The notes beneath the pieces were generated by a model. That model made no database searches. It was not told where the DNA came from and was given only the letters and a program-made list of their open reading frames with translations. The translations under genes were made by a program, and so were the position numbers. This document shows positions 1 through 8,021 of a stretch of 64,000 nt of DNA, piece after piece (the first letter of the stretch is position 1; every line of letters begins with the position of its first letter). Source of the DNA: Aeromonas rivipollensis (lineage in GTDB: Bacteria; Pseudomonadota; Gammaproteobacteria; Enterobacterales; Aeromonadaceae). The stretch is taken from NCBI RefSeq assembly GCF_010974825.1, contig NZ_JAAILA010000005.1, positions 1-64,000 of the forward strand. The letters are read 5' to 3'.

Positions 1-215
1 GAAAATCAACAAAATTGTTTTTGATGTTCGATGCTGTGAGTGCCCACACAGATTGCTTGATTCAAATTGTTAAAGAGCGTCACGCTTATCGCGTTGAGGA
101 GGCGCATCTTACGCTCCTCACTTCGAAAGTCAAGCGGTTGTTTTCGCTTTTCTTTCGGCGCCCACTTCATTAAGAAGCTAGCTCATCAGTTCGGCGTGTT
201 CCGCCGTGCTGGTAG
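1..215 (-). ncRNA. rRNA operon leader (16S gene lies beyond the left edge)
   Basis: Read on the minus strand this matches the pre-16S leader of enterobacterial rrn operons. A boxA antitermination element (GCTCTTTAACAA, positions 78-67) is followed by the CTGTGTGGGCACTC block (about 48-35). A short boxB-like stem (GAGGAG/CTCCTC, about 120-97) lies just upstream of boxA. The 16S gene itself is not in the window. The boxB/boxA arrangement is the known loading site of the Nus antitermination complex. Confidence 0.85.
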
Positions 216-221
216 GGGCGC

Positions 222-249
222 ATTATAGGGAGCCGGATCACGATGACAA
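222..249 (-). promoter_or_regulatory. rRNA P1-type promoter
   Basis: On the minus strand TTGTCA (249-244) is separated by 16 bp from a perfect TATAAT (227-222). A GC-rich discriminator (GCGCCCC) follows, as in stringently controlled rrn P1 promoters. Upstream of the -35 the sequence is A/T-rich, as in an UP element. The same discriminator heptamer occurs at the tRNA operon promoter near 34.28 kb. Confidence 0.85.
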
Positions 250-310
250 GGGATTTTTTGAAGAAAGTCACGGAAACTTCAAATTATCCAGTTAGAAACA
301 GCTTACCCAG

Positions 311-322
311 TGTATATATACA
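311..322. promoter_or_regulatory. 12-bp AT palindrome between rrn and the RRM gene
   Basis: TGTATATATACA is a perfect palindrome in the divergent region between the rrn promoter and the RRM gene. It resembles a LexA box but is two bases too short. Its role is unknown. Confidence 0.3.
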
Positions 323-408
323 ATGTTATCCACAAGCTGATGATTTCAGCTCTGTTTTATTGGCATTTAACCGGGTCTTCCTTGCTTAAGGAATGCCATA
401 CTGAAGCG

Positions 409-466
409 GATAATGTGTCCCAAGTGGTCCATGGTAGCGTCCTGTCGTAAAGCTGGTTACCATGGA
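409..466 (+). promoter_or_regulatory. Possible promoter and hairpin leader of the RRM gene
   Basis: GATAAT at 409-414 is a fair -10 for the gene starting at 520. It is 17 bp from a weak -35 (TTAAGG). The transcript would contain a 9-bp perfect inverted repeat (TCCATGGTA at 428-436, TACCATGGA at 458-466). The hairpin lies about 50 bases before the start codon. Confidence 0.35.
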
Positions 467-519
467 GGTGAATAGAGTGTTGCACCTTTTTTGCTTTCAT
501 TTACAAAAGGTCTTTAAAG

Positions 520-1011
520 ATGAATTTATCCAAGTTTCCCGTTTATGTGCAGGCGGCCGTTCTCGCTCTGGTGTTGGCGCTGGTCGGTTATCTGGTTGCC
601 CAGGCCCTGCAGTTTTCCCTGAAAGCCGAAGTCATTTTTGCCGTAGGTCTGGCCATTGGCGGTTTCGTGGTACCGCTGTTCCTTAACCGGGCTCCTGCCG
701 CTGTGGCCGAGCAGAACGCCAGCCAAGAAACATGCACCTTATATGTAGGCAACCTGCCCTACCGTGCCAACGAGATTGCCGTGCGCGAGCTCTTTGCCGA
801 GCAGGGTCTGGTGATTTCCGTCCGTCTGATGAAAGACAAGGCCACTGGCAAGCGCAGGGGCTTCGGATTTGTTGAGATGCCGGTCGCCGATGCGGCCAAG
901 GCCATAGCCGCGCTCAATGACAAGGAGTATCAGCAGCGCACCCTCAAGGTACGTGAAGCCAACGACAAGCGGGACAGGGATGAGAGGGAAGGCGCCGACG
1001 TCGACGCCTGA
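520..1011 (+). CDS. Membrane-anchored RNA-binding protein with one RRM domain
   Basis: This 163-aa protein has two parts. Residues about 10-60 hold two hydrophobic segments separated by a short turn, so it should sit in the inner membrane. Residues about 72-145 form an RNA recognition motif, with RNP2 (LYVGNL) and RNP1 (KRRGFGFVEM) both intact. The C-terminus is highly charged (KRDRDEREG). The start at 520 has AAAAGG 9 bases upstream. RRM proteins of this kind occur in gammaproteobacteria, but their RNA targets are mostly unknown. It is divergent from the rRNA promoter and convergent with murI. Binding of RNA is well supported by the motifs; membrane anchoring is an inference from hydrophobicity. 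Confidence 0.85.
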   Translation: MNLSKFPVYVQAAVLALVLALVGYLVAQALQFSLKAEVIFAVGLAIGGFVVPLFLNRAPAAVAEQNASQETCTLYVGNLPYRANEIAVRELFAEQGLVISVRLMKDKATGKRRGFGFVEMPVADAAKAIAALNDKEYQQRTLKVREANDKRDRDEREGADVDA

Positions 1012-1015
1012 AGAC

Positions 1016-1804
1016 TCAGCACAGCACCTCTTCGAGTGATGACAGCCCCCATGCTTGCAAGGGGGCTGTCAGTTTTTGGGCCCGGGCATCCAGCAGGCTG
1101 CAATAGGCGTGGCCCTGCCCTTCACCAGTCAGGGTGGATGGAAGCGCGGCCAGCAGATGAGCCACCCGCCTTGCCACCGCATTGCCCGAGTCCACCAGTT
1201 GGCACTCCGGCATCAGTTGCCGGATTTCATCCCCCAGCAGCGGGAAATGGGTGCAGCCCAGCACCAGGGTATCCGGCCTCTCCTCCCCTTCCATCCAGTC
1301 AGCCAGTACCTCTCGCAGCAGCCCCATGTTGACCGGCTGTCCCGCCAGCTTGCGCTCGGCCTCGATCACCAGCTCGGTCGCTCCCTTGAGCAGCACCCGC
1401 TTGCCCGGCGCGAACTGGGCGATGAGCTCGTGGGTATATTCGCGGCTGACGGTGCCCGGGGTTGCCAGCAAACCGATGCAATCATTGCGGGTCAGGGCGG
1501 CGGCAGGCTTGATGGCGGGCACCACCCCCACCACAGGAATGCTCAGGGTGGCTCGCAGGGATGGCAGGGCTATGGTGCTGGCGGTGTTGCAGGCGATCAC
1601 CACCAGATCGATGGCGTGTTCGGCCACCATGTGGCTGACCAAACCGGTGCAGGCAGAGATCAGATCTGGTTCGCTCAGCTCGCCATAGGGGAAGTGGGCG
1701 TTGTCGAAGCAGTAGAAATAGTTGTGCGCCGGCAGGGTGCGACGGATCTCCCCATAGACGGTCAAGCCGCCCATACCGGAGTCGAACACGAGAATATTGG
1801 CCAC
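1016..1804 (-). CDS. murI: Glutamate racemase
   Basis: MurI interconverts L- and D-glutamate and supplies D-Glu for peptidoglycan; it acts in the cytoplasm. The 262-aa protein shows the family signatures in order: FDSGMGGL near the N-terminus, IACNTAS with the first catalytic cysteine (about residue 73), and LVLGCTHFPLL with the second (about residue 184). Length is normal. It lies between btuB and the rRNA operon on the same strand, the order found in E. coli (btuB-murI-rrnB). Its last 40 codons also carry, on the other strand, the terminator of the RRM gene. Confidence 0.97.
   Translation of the reverse strand: MANILVFDSGMGGLTVYGEIRRTLPAHNYFYCFDNAHFPYGELSEPDLISACTGLVSHMVAEHAIDLVVIACNTASTIALPSLRATLSIPVVGVVPAIKPAAALTRNDCIGLLATPGTVSREYTHELIAQFAPGKRVLLKGATELVIEAERKLAGQPVNMGLLREVLADWMEGEERPDTLVLGCTHFPLLGDEIRQLMPECQLVDSGNAVARRVAHLLAALPSTLTGEGQGHAYCSLLDARAQKLTAPLQAWGLSSLEEVLC
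1040..1077 (+). terminator. Intrinsic terminator of the RRM gene, inside the murI 3' end
   Basis: An 11-bp perfect stem (TGACAGCCCCC / GGGGGCTGTCA, 1040-1050 and 1061-1071) is followed by AGTTTTT. It lies 28 bases past the RRM stop codon and entirely within the coding sequence of the convergent murI. Confidence 0.75.
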
Positions 1805-1857
1805 CAGAGCTCCCCCTTGGATGCGAGGCGGCGATCATACTCCCGCCAGCGGCCAAT

Positions 1858-1886
1858 AGAAAAGGCCCCGCACATGGCGGGGCCTC
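1858..1886 (-). terminator. Terminator between btuB and murI
   Basis: GGCCCCGC / GCGGGGCC stem (about 1864-1884) followed on the minus strand by CCTTTTC. It should end most btuB transcripts before murI. The plus-strand side also has a T run (GCTTTTTCC), so it may act in both directions. Confidence 0.65.
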
Positions 1887-1919
1887 GCTTTTTCCTCTCT
1901 ATATAAGCAGAGCTGCAGA

Positions 1920-3755
1920 TCAGAGACGGTAGTCGGCGGTCAGCTTGAACTCGGTGCCCGGTGAGGCATAGCCATAGGCCGGGACATAGTCACGATCGAA
2001 CAGATTATCGATGCGACCGCCCAGGGTCAGCGCAGGCGTCACCCCGTAGCTGGCCCCCAGGTTGACCAGGGTGTAAGAGCTAAGCACCACCCGCTCTGCG
2101 GGGAAGCTGCTGAAGTTCTTGTCGTCCCGCTTACCCACGTAGAGCAGTTCGGTCGACAGATCCACCGGGCCCAGCTGTGCCTGGGTCAGCCAGCTCGCCT
2201 TCTGCTTGGCGCGGCGCAGCAGCGGCTGATCGCCGTCGTTCTTGTCTTCGGTCTTGGTGTAATCGAAGCTCAGGTCATGATGGAGCGGACCGGTTTCCAG
2301 CCCCAGCGCCACTTCCACGCCGCGGATCTCGGCATCCGTGTTGTCCGGCTTGCAACTGGAGAAGGCGCTCTGGCAGGAGATCAGGTTCTGGATCTGGTTG
2401 CGATAGAGGTTCACTGACCAATCCCAGGCGGTGTAACGGCCTGAGAAGTCCAGCTCCAGGTTCTTGCTCTCTTCCGGCTTCAGATCCGGGTTTTCATAAC
2501 CGGGATAGTAGAGATCGAGGAAGGTCGGCGCCTTGAAGCCGGTGCCGTAGCTCAGCCGCACATTGTGGTTGTCATCTATGTCCAGCCCGCTGGCGGCGGA
2601 CCAGGTGTTGTGACGACCATACTGCTCGTTGTCATCGGTGCGGCCGGACAGCTCCCACAGCAGGGCCTGCCAGCGATAGCTGCCCACCGCAAACAGGCCG
2701 GTGTTGTCGCGATCCGGGGCATTGAAGGCCTGACCATAGCTGCGCGAATCGGACTTCATCTGTTCCTGCTGCCAGTCGGCGCCACCGGTCAGGTTGAGCC
2801 CCTCGATGCCGCTCCAGCTGTTGATCCAGGAGAAGCGGGTCAAGCCGGTGTGGATCGGCTGGGCGCTGGATTCCCCCTGGCTCTCCAGCCAGCTCTTCAG
2901 CTTGTTCTCGCCATAGCTGGCTTCCAGCCGGCTGGTCAGGGTCTCGCTCTGGAACTTGAGACCACCGTCGTACTGGAAGGCCTTCACCCGGCTCTGGTCG
3001 GCCGACTGATAGGCGTCGTCCATCTCGGTCTGGTTGTCATAACCCTGGGCGTTGAAATCGGCACTCCAGGCGTCGTTGAAGGCATGGTTCATCCCGACCT
3101 GGCCATTGAGGCTGTCGAAGCCGTCCCGATCCGGCTGCTGGGCACCGGCCACCACGTCGAATCCATCGGTGCGCTCATAGCCCACCAGCAGGTTCATGTC
3201 GGTCTGCTGGCCCAGGGCCTGCACGGTGCGCAGTTGGCCCTGACCATAACCATGGCTGCCTGCGCCGCCCTTCAGGTGGGTCTCGCTGCCACTCTTGGCG
3301 GAGGTCTTGGTGATGAGGTTGATGACGCCACCTATGGCATCCGAACCGTAGACGGCGGCGCGCGGCCCGCGGATGTACTCGACGCGCTCTATGTTGCCGA
3401 GGGGGATCTGGCTGAGATCGGGCGTGCCAGCCACCATGGCGGCGATGGGGCGGCCATTCATCAGCACCAGGGAGTGGTTGGAGTTGGTGCCACGGATGAA
3501 GAGGCTGCTCATATGACCCCGGCCACCCAGGGTGGTGATCTGTACCCCGGGCAGGGTCTTGAGCAGATCCGTCAGGCTCGATACCTGGCGGGATTCAATC
3601 TCGGCGCGATCGATCACCACCACGGGAGCCAGCACAGCACTGACGGGTTGTTCCACCCGGTTGGCGGTGACCACCATGGTGTCATTGGCAGGAAGGGAAG
3701 ACTGGGCAAAGGCCGCCGTTGGCAACAGGGCAGCCGCCAATAATTTCTTGGACAT
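1920..3755 (-). CDS. btuB: TonB-dependent vitamin B12 outer-membrane receptor
   Basis: BtuB imports cobalamin across the outer membrane using TonB energy. The 611-aa product (E. coli BtuB is 614) starts with a signal peptide ending near AFA-QS, then a TonB box (DTMVVTA, about residues 25-31). A plug domain follows (VLAPVVVIDRAEIES, SLFIRGTNSNHS, YIRGPRAAVYGSDAIGG) and then a long beta-barrel ending in an aromatic/basic strand (FKLTADYRL). AAGGAT lies 7 bases before the ATG. A cobalamin riboswitch immediately upstream fixes the substrate assignment. It is followed by murI. Confidence 0.96.
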   Translation of the reverse strand: MSKKLLAAALLPTAAFAQSSLPANDTMVVTANRVEQPVSAVLAPVVVIDRAEIESRQVSSLTDLLKTLPGVQITTLGGRGHMSSLFIRGTNSNHSLVLMNGRPIAAMVAGTPDLSQIPLGNIERVEYIRGPRAAVYGSDAIGGVINLITKTSAKSGSETHLKGGAGSHGYGQGQLRTVQALGQQTDMNLLVGYERTDGFDVVAGAQQPDRDGFDSLNGQVGMNHAFNDAWSADFNAQGYDNQTEMDDAYQSADQSRVKAFQYDGGLKFQSETLTSRLEASYGENKLKSWLESQGESSAQPIHTGLTRFSWINSWSGIEGLNLTGGADWQQEQMKSDSRSYGQAFNAPDRDNTGLFAVGSYRWQALLWELSGRTDDNEQYGRHNTWSAASGLDIDDNHNVRLSYGTGFKAPTFLDLYYPGYENPDLKPEESKNLELDFSGRYTAWDWSVNLYRNQIQNLISCQSAFSSCKPDNTDAEIRGVEVALGLETGPLHHDLSFDYTKTEDKNDGDQPLLRRAKQKASWLTQAQLGPVDLSTELLYVGKRDDKNFSSFPAERVVLSSYTLVNLGASYGVTPALTLGGRIDNLFDRDYVPAYGYASPGTEFKLTADYRL

Positions 3756-3820
3756 GAGAGATCCTTAAGTTCGCGTAAGCATCTACTTCGTGGCCGGTTT
3801 CTCTCGGCCCGAAATACGAA

Positions 3821-3971
3821 CTTTGGCAGGTCTTCGGGCTTGGGGGCTGATGGCCTACGGCGACGGCTTCCCACCTGACGGCAGTGCCCTGATGTCGCTT
3901 CGTTCCCCCTTACCGCTGCGCGCCAGCTCCGGATTCTCACCGGATTCCCTTTTAAGCATGATGCGCCAAAG
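3821..3971 (-). promoter_or_regulatory. Cobalamin riboswitch of btuB
   Basis: On the minus strand the conserved blocks occur in order: GGGAA...GGTGAGAATCC, GGTAAGG, AGGGCACTGCC, AGGTGGGAAG and the B12 box AAGCCCGAAGACCTGCC. The ends form a 7-bp P1 helix (CTTTGGC with GCCAAAG, 3971-3965 and 3827-3821). A GGCCG/CGGCC hairpin lies between the aptamer and the btuB ribosome-binding site, with no U-run. Control is therefore more likely of translation than of transcription, as known for E. coli btuB. Confidence 0.95.
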
Positions 3972-3978
3972 CGGGGGG

Positions 3979-4012
3979 ATTATAGGCAGAGCAGGATTGG
4001 ATGTATAGCCAT
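3979..4012 (-). promoter_or_regulatory. btuB promoter
   Basis: A perfect TATAAT (3984-3979, minus strand) lies just upstream of the riboswitch. A weak -35 (TATACA) is 17 bp away. The predicted start point falls at the beginning of the aptamer P1 helix. Confidence 0.6.
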
Positions 4013-4152
4013 CTGGATTGCTGCTATCGTTTTTTCCCACAAGAGGGTGTCGAGTGGCACAGATGCCGCCTTGCGCCTCTGTCATGGCCGCTGTTGAGCA
4101 CAATCTGAAGGGGTCAGACGCAAGAAATGTTGAGCCAGGTCCCACGGCTTTT

Positions 4153-4178
4153 TGGTAACATGCGGCAAACGTTTGACA
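4153..4178 (+). promoter_or_regulatory. purE promoter (extended -10) with PurR-type operator
   Basis: TGGTAACAT (4153-4161) is an extended -10. GGCAAACGTTTG (4164-4175) matches the PurR box core GCAAACGTTT and covers the expected start of transcription, so a PurR-like repressor should block purEK when hypoxanthine or guanine is plentiful. Confidence 0.75.
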
Positions 4179-4195
4179 CCCCCGAGGAAGCCGTA

Positions 4196-4705
4196 ATGAC
4201 GACCCCCCCAATGATCGGCCTGGTAATGGGCTCTGACTCCGACTGGCCCGTGATGCAAGCGGCCGCCCGCATCCTCAAGGAGCACGGCGTGCCCTATGAA
4301 GCGCGCGTCGTCTCCGCCCACCGCACCCCGGATCTGCTGTTCGAATATGCCGCCAGTGCCCGCGAACGCGGCCTGCGCGCCATCATCGCCGGGGCCGGTG
4401 GGGCCGCCCACCTGCCGGGCATGCTGGCCGCCAAGACCACAGTGCCTGTGCTGGGTGTGCCCATCCCGACCCGTCAGCTCAAGGGGATGGACTCTCTGCT
4501 CTCCATAGTGCAGATGCCCAAGGGGGTGCCGGTCGCCACCTTCGCCATCGGCGAGGCGGGTGCCGCCAACGCCGGTCTGTTTGCCGTCTCCCTGCTGTCG
4601 GTTGCCCAGGATGGCGACGCCCCTCGCTATCACCAGCAGCTCGACAGCTTCCGTGCCAACGAGCGCGATCGGGTGCTGGCCCTGCAACTGGAGGACCCGG
4701 CATGA
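4196..4705 (+). CDS. purE: N5-carboxyaminoimidazole ribonucleotide mutase
   Basis: PurE moves the carboxyl group of N5-CAIR to give CAIR in purine synthesis. The 169-aa protein begins [17 protein letters not shown], carrying the class I GSDSDW loop, followed by VSAHRTPD and [15 protein letters not shown] lies before this ATG; an in-frame start at 4127 would lie upstream of the operator and add 23 unconserved residues, so it was rejected. The gene overlaps purK by 4 bases (ATGA), indicating translational coupling. A PurR-like box precedes it. Confidence 0.96.
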   Translation: MTTPPMIGLVMGSDSDWPVMQAAARILKEHGVPYEARVVSAHRTPDLLFEYAASARERGLRAIIAGAGGAAHLPGMLAAKTTVPVLGVPIPTRQLKGMDSLLSIVQMPKGVPVATFAIGEAGAANAGLFAVSLLSVAQDGDAPRYHQQLDSFRANERDRVLALQLEDPA

Positions 4706-5826
4706 TACTGCCCCCAGCTACCCTCGGCATGCTAGGTGGCGGCCAGCTCGGCCGCTACTTCGTGATGTCAGCCCACCGCCTCGGTTATCAGGTGATAGTG
4801 CTGGATCCGGATCCCGCCAGCATCGCTGGCGCCGCGGCCGACGCCCAGATAGTGGCAGCCTATGACGACGCCGAGGCGCTGCGCGATCTGGCCAGCCGCT
4901 GTGATGCCGTCACCTGCGAGTTCGAGAACGTGCCGGCCGCCTCCCTGGCCCTGCTGGAGCAGCACCTGCCGGTACGCCCTGCGGCCAGCGCAGTTCGCGT
5001 CTGCCAGGATCGCCGGGAAGAGAAAGCCTTCCTGACCCGCGCCGGCGTGCCGGTCGCCCCGAACCTGACCCTGCTGCCGGGTGAGCCGCTGCCGGCCCTG
5101 CCCAGCGACCTCTTCCCCGCCATTCTCAAGACGGCCCGCGAAGGCTACGACGGCAAGGGACAGTGGACTATCCACCAGGCCGACGAGCTGCCAGCGGCCC
5201 TGGCTGCCAGCGGCGTGCCCTGTGTGCTGGAGAAGCGCCTGCCGCTGGAGGGGGAGTTTGCCCTCACCCTGGCCCGCAGCCCGAGCGGTGCCATCAGCGC
5301 CCTGCCTCTGGTGCAGAACTGGCACAGTGGCGGCATCCTGGATCAGACCCGCTCCCCGGCCAATGTCCCAGCCCTGGAGGCGGAAGCCCAGCGCATCGCC
5401 GAGCACATCATCGCCGCCCTCGGCTACGTGGGCGTGCTGACGGTGGAGTTCTTCCTGGTCGGCGGCACGCTGCTGGTCAACGAGATGGCGCCCCGCCCCC
5501 ACAACTCCGGGCACCCCAGCATCGACAACGCCGGTTGCAGCCAGTTCGAGCTGCAGGTCCGTGCCCTGTGCGATCTGCCGCTGCCGGCAAAAGCCGAGGT
5601 GTGCCCCGCCATACTACTGAACCTGCTCGGGGATCTCTGGCAGGGCGGCACCCCTGACTGGGCCAGCGCCCTGGCCCTGCCCGGCGTGCACCTGCACCTC
5701 TACGGCAAGGGCGACGCCCGCCCCGGCCGCAAGATGGGCCATGTGACCGTCACCGGCACCGACTGGTCTGCGGTCGAGGCCACCGCGCACCAGTTGCGCG
5801 CCCTGCTGGGCCTGCCGCCGCGCTAA
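4702..5826 (+). CDS. purK: N5-carboxyaminoimidazole ribonucleotide synthase
   Basis: PurK uses ATP and bicarbonate to convert AIR to N5-CAIR, the substrate of PurE. The 374-aa protein is an ATP-grasp enzyme. Its N-terminal dinucleotide-like fold has [13 protein letters not shown], the ATP-grasp centre has [14 protein letters not shown] (about residue 140), and the metal-binding end is [13 protein letters not shown] (about residue 260). It is translated from an ATGA overlap with purE and ends before a strong terminator. Confidence 0.96.
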   Translation: MILPPATLGMLGGGQLGRYFVMSAHRLGYQVIVLDPDPASIAGAAADAQIVAAYDDAEALRDLASRCDAVTCEFENVPAASLALLEQHLPVRPAASAVRVCQDRREEKAFLTRAGVPVAPNLTLLPGEPLPALPSDLFPAILKTAREGYDGKGQWTIHQADELPAALAASGVPCVLEKRLPLEGEFALTLARSPSGAISALPLVQNWHSGGILDQTRSPANVPALEAEAQRIAEHIIAALGYVGVLTVEFFLVGGTLLVNEMAPRPHNSGHPSIDNAGCSQFELQVRALCDLPLPAKAEVCPAILLNLLGDLWQGGTPDWASALALPGVHLHLYGKGDARPGRKMGHVTVTGTDWSAVEATAHQLRALLGLPPR

Positions 5827-5844
5827 GCGTTGCTGGTACCAACG

Positions 5845-5877
5845 AAAAGACCCGGGCCAAGGCCCGGGTCTTTTTTA
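5845..5877. terminator. Bidirectional terminator between purK and the YhjX-like gene
   Basis: A 10-bp perfect stem (GACCCGGGCC / GGCCCGGGTC, 5849-5858 and 5861-5870) has TTTTTT on the right and a run of A on the left. It serves both convergent genes. Confidence 0.85.
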
Positions 5878-5900
5878 TGGTGATGTCTTCAGACGAGGGG

Positions 5901-7097
5901 TCAGATCCGTTCGGCAGAAACCGCAACAGGGGCCGGCAGCCGTATGGTGAGAGAGAGCACCAGGGCCACCACCAGCAACACCAGAATGAGGTTGAAAGTC
6001 GCCATAAAGCCGCCGAACAGGGACGCGACTATGGAGCCTATGATGCTACCCAGCCCGAAGCCCAGATAGATGACGCCGTAGTTCTTGGTCAGGTTGTTGA
6101 GCCCGAAGAAGTCGCTCACCAGGGAGGGGTAGACTGTGATGGTGCCGCCGAAGCTGAAAGCCACGCAGGCCACCGCCACGAAGAAGAGGTTGGCGTTGAG
6201 GGGCACGAACAGCAGCAGCACCATGCCTGCGAGGGTGATCAGCTGGGCTATGGTGATGACCCGGATGCGGGACATCTTGTCGGAGAGAATGCCCAGCACC
6301 AGACGGCCACCCAGATTAGCCATGGCGATGATGGCGACGGCGTTGGCGGCGACTACAGCAGGCAGGCCCACCATCTTCTCGCCGATATCCTTGGCCACGC
6401 CGATGACATAGAGGCCGCTCATGCAGGCGGTGAGGAACATCAGCGCCAGCATCCAGTACTGCGGCTTGCGCATGGCCTCGGCCAGGGTGAAGTCGCGGCT
6501 CTCGGTCTGCTGCACGGAAGCGGCCTGCTGAGGCGCATCCTTCATCAGCATGCCACCCACCAGCACCATGGACATGGCGATCAGCCCCCACAGCTGGAAG
6601 GTCGCCTCCAGCCCGTTGTTGGAGAGCAGCAGCAGGTTGATGTACTTGAAGCCGAGGCTGCCGAGGCCATAGGCACCGATGGAGCAGGCGGAGATCAGCC
6701 CCTTGCGCTCCGGGAACCACTTCACGCAGTTGGAGAGGGTCATCAGGTAGCCGGTCCCGTCGGCGAAGCCCACCAGTATGCCGGCGCAGAGGTAGAGCAT
6801 GGCCAGGTTGCTGGCATGGGCGGTGAGGAAGAAGCCGATGCCAAGCAGCACGCCGGCCCCCAGGGTGACGTTGCGCACCCCGAACCGCTCCTGCAGCTTG
6901 CCCGCCAAGGAGGAGGCCACCGCCAGGGAGAGGCTGAGCAGACCGAAGGCAAACGCCACCTGGCTCACCGGCTCGTCCAGCTTGTCGGAGAGCTGGGCGT
7001 TGAACAGGCTCCAGGTGTAAACGGATCCCAGCGCAAACTGGGTGATGATGGTACCGATCAGGGTCAGATACCGGGTGCGATTCATCTCTTTAGTCAT
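5901..7097 (-). CDS. yhjX: MFS transporter, oxalate/formate-antiporter family, YhjX-like
   Basis: This 398-aa inner-membrane carrier has about 12 hydrophobic helices and the family N-terminus RYLTLIGTIITQFALGSVYTWSLFN. E. coli YhjX is 402 aa and is the known target of the pyruvate-responsive YpdA/YpdB system. Here ypdB and ypdA are the next genes upstream on the same strand. A matching YpdB-type direct repeat lies at 7175-7205, between ypdB and this gene. The substrate is probably pyruvate or a related carboxylate; that is inferred from the family and context. It ends at a terminator shared with purK. Confidence 0.85.
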   Translation of the reverse strand: MTKEMNRTRYLTLIGTIITQFALGSVYTWSLFNAQLSDKLDEPVSQVAFAFGLLSLSLAVASSLAGKLQERFGVRNVTLGAGVLLGIGFFLTAHASNLAMLYLCAGILVGFADGTGYLMTLSNCVKWFPERKGLISACSIGAYGLGSLGFKYINLLLLSNNGLEATFQLWGLIAMSMVLVGGMLMKDAPQQAASVQQTESRDFTLAEAMRKPQYWMLALMFLTACMSGLYVIGVAKDIGEKMVGLPAVVAANAVAIIAMANLGGRLVLGILSDKMSRIRVITIAQLITLAGMVLLLFVPLNANLFFVAVACVAFSFGGTITVYPSLVSDFFGLNNLTKNYGVIYLGFGLGSIIGSIVASLFGGFMATFNLILVLLVVALVLSLTIRLPAPVAVSAERI

Positions 7098-7135
7098 GAT
7101 GCGTCTCGGGGAATGGCCATAAGGAAATTGAGGCC

Positions 7136-7141
7136 ACTATA
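7136..7141 (-). promoter_or_regulatory. -10 element of the yhjX-like promoter
   Basis: TATAGT on the minus strand lies 34 bases downstream of the YpdB-type repeat. No good -35 is visible, which fits an activator-dependent promoter. Confidence 0.4.
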
Positions 7142-7174
7142 GGCAAGACGCGGCTCGCGCCGGCAGATTAAGGC

Positions 7175-7205
7175 ATGAAATGCAGATCGGCAGGCATGAA
7201 TGACA
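7175..7205 (-). promoter_or_regulatory. YpdB-type activator site (direct repeat, 11-bp spacer)
   Basis: On the minus strand TGTCATTCAT (7205-7196) and TGCATTTCAT (7184-7175) are separated by exactly 11 bp. The E. coli YpdB site at yhjX is a direct repeat of GGCATTTCAT with an 11-bp spacer. The proximal copy matches at 9 of 10 positions and the distal copy at 6 of 10. Confidence 0.75.
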
Positions 7206-7206
7206 A

Positions 7207-7938
7207 TCAGAGCCGCATCAGCTGACGGAACGCCTTGATGTTGCTGCGGCTGACCGGCACCTCGAACGGCAGATCATGGAGCCGGATGAGATAGGTGCTG
7301 TTAAACCAGGGCACTATCTCGCGGATCTTGTTGATGTTGACGCAGTAGGAGCGGTGGCAGCGGAAGAAGCCCTCCGCCGGCAAGCGGCTGACAAACTCGC
7401 TGAGGGCCATGGTCATCACGTAACGATCGGTGCGGGTGTAGACATAGGTGAGCTTCTCGTCCGCTTCCGCGTAGTAAATCTGCTCGCAGGGGGTGACTAT
7501 GATGCGCTCCCCCTTCACCAGGTTGATGGTGCGATTCTGCGGGCTGCTCACCTCCCCTCCCTGCACCGGTTGCGACTTGCCCGCATGTTCGAGCTTTTGC
7601 AGCAGATTGATGATGCGCGGCTCGTTGTAGGGCTTGAGGATATAGTCAAACGCCTCCAGCTCGAACGCCTCCACCGCAAACTCCTTGTAGGCGGTAACGA
7701 AGACGATGTGAGGCGGATGGCTCGACTTGTGCAGGTTCTTGGCCAGCAGCAGACCGTCGATGGAGGGGATCTGGATATCCAGAAACACCACATCCACCTC
7801 GTGATCCTGCAGGTATTTGAACGCCTCCAGCCCATCCTCAAAGCTCGCCACTATCTCTATCTGGCTGTGCTGGTTCACCAGATAGATCAGCTCCTCCCGG
7901 GCCAGGTACTCGTCTTCCACTATGATGGCTTTCAACAT
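7207..7938 (-). CDS. ypdB: LytTR response regulator of the pyruvate-sensing pair
   Basis: This 243-aa response regulator has a receiver domain (acidic pocket VEDE at residues 7-10, phospho-acceptor in DVVFLDIQIPS near residue 55, conserved K in ILKPYNEP) and a C-terminal LytTR DNA-binding domain (FFRCHRSYCVNINKI). The start [12 protein letters not shown] at 7938 fits the family; the longer frame from 7992 only reads through repeated leader sequence. Its cognate kinase is upstream and its likely target downstream. Two truncated copies of its own first codons lie between it and ypdA, and its ATG overlaps the stop of the second. Confidence 0.93.
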   Translation of the reverse strand: MLKAIIVEDEYLAREELIYLVNQHSQIEIVASFEDGLEAFKYLQDHEVDVVFLDIQIPSIDGLLLAKNLHKSSHPPHIVFVTAYKEFAVEAFELEAFDYILKPYNEPRIINLLQKLEHAGKSQPVQGGEVSSPQNRTINLVKGERIIVTPCEQIYYAEADEKLTYVYTRTDRYVMTMALSEFVSRLPAEGFFRCHRSYCVNINKIREIVPWFNSTYLIRLHDLPFEVPVSRSNIKAFRQLMRL

Positions 7939-8021
7939 GGCATCGCCCCCTGAGGGAACGCAGGAGAGGCCAGCGCCTCCCGCGTCAAACATTCATCTTC
8001 GACAATAATGGCTTTCAGCAT
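7932..8021 (-). CDS. Mini-ORF B: ypdB start fused to ypdA end (29 aa)
   Basis: This short frame begins [17 protein letters not shown], nearly identical to the YpdB N-terminus, and ends QGAMPC, like the YpdA C-terminus (QEAMPC). Its stop overlaps the ypdB start (ATGTTGA), and its start overlaps the stop of mini-ORF A (ATGCTGA). It looks like a tandem copy of the ypdA/ypdB junction. A stable product is unlikely; translational coupling is plausible. Confidence 0.6.
   Translation of the reverse strand: MLKAIIVEDECLTREALASPAFPQGAMPC

Noticed and set aside
311..322. LexA/SOS box at TGTATATATACA
   Set aside because: The palindrome resembles CTG-N10-CAG but the spacing is two bases short, and the outer triplets do not match.
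462..686. 74-aa frame ahead of the RRM gene
   Set aside because: It overlaps the RRM gene in another frame, has no domain and starts within the leader hairpin; the RRM frame has a better ribosome-binding site.
2565..3743. Long 392-aa frame opposite btuB
   Set aside because: It is a reading shadow of btuB in GC-rich DNA with low-complexity composition and no recognisable domain. The many other long antisense frames were rejected likewise.
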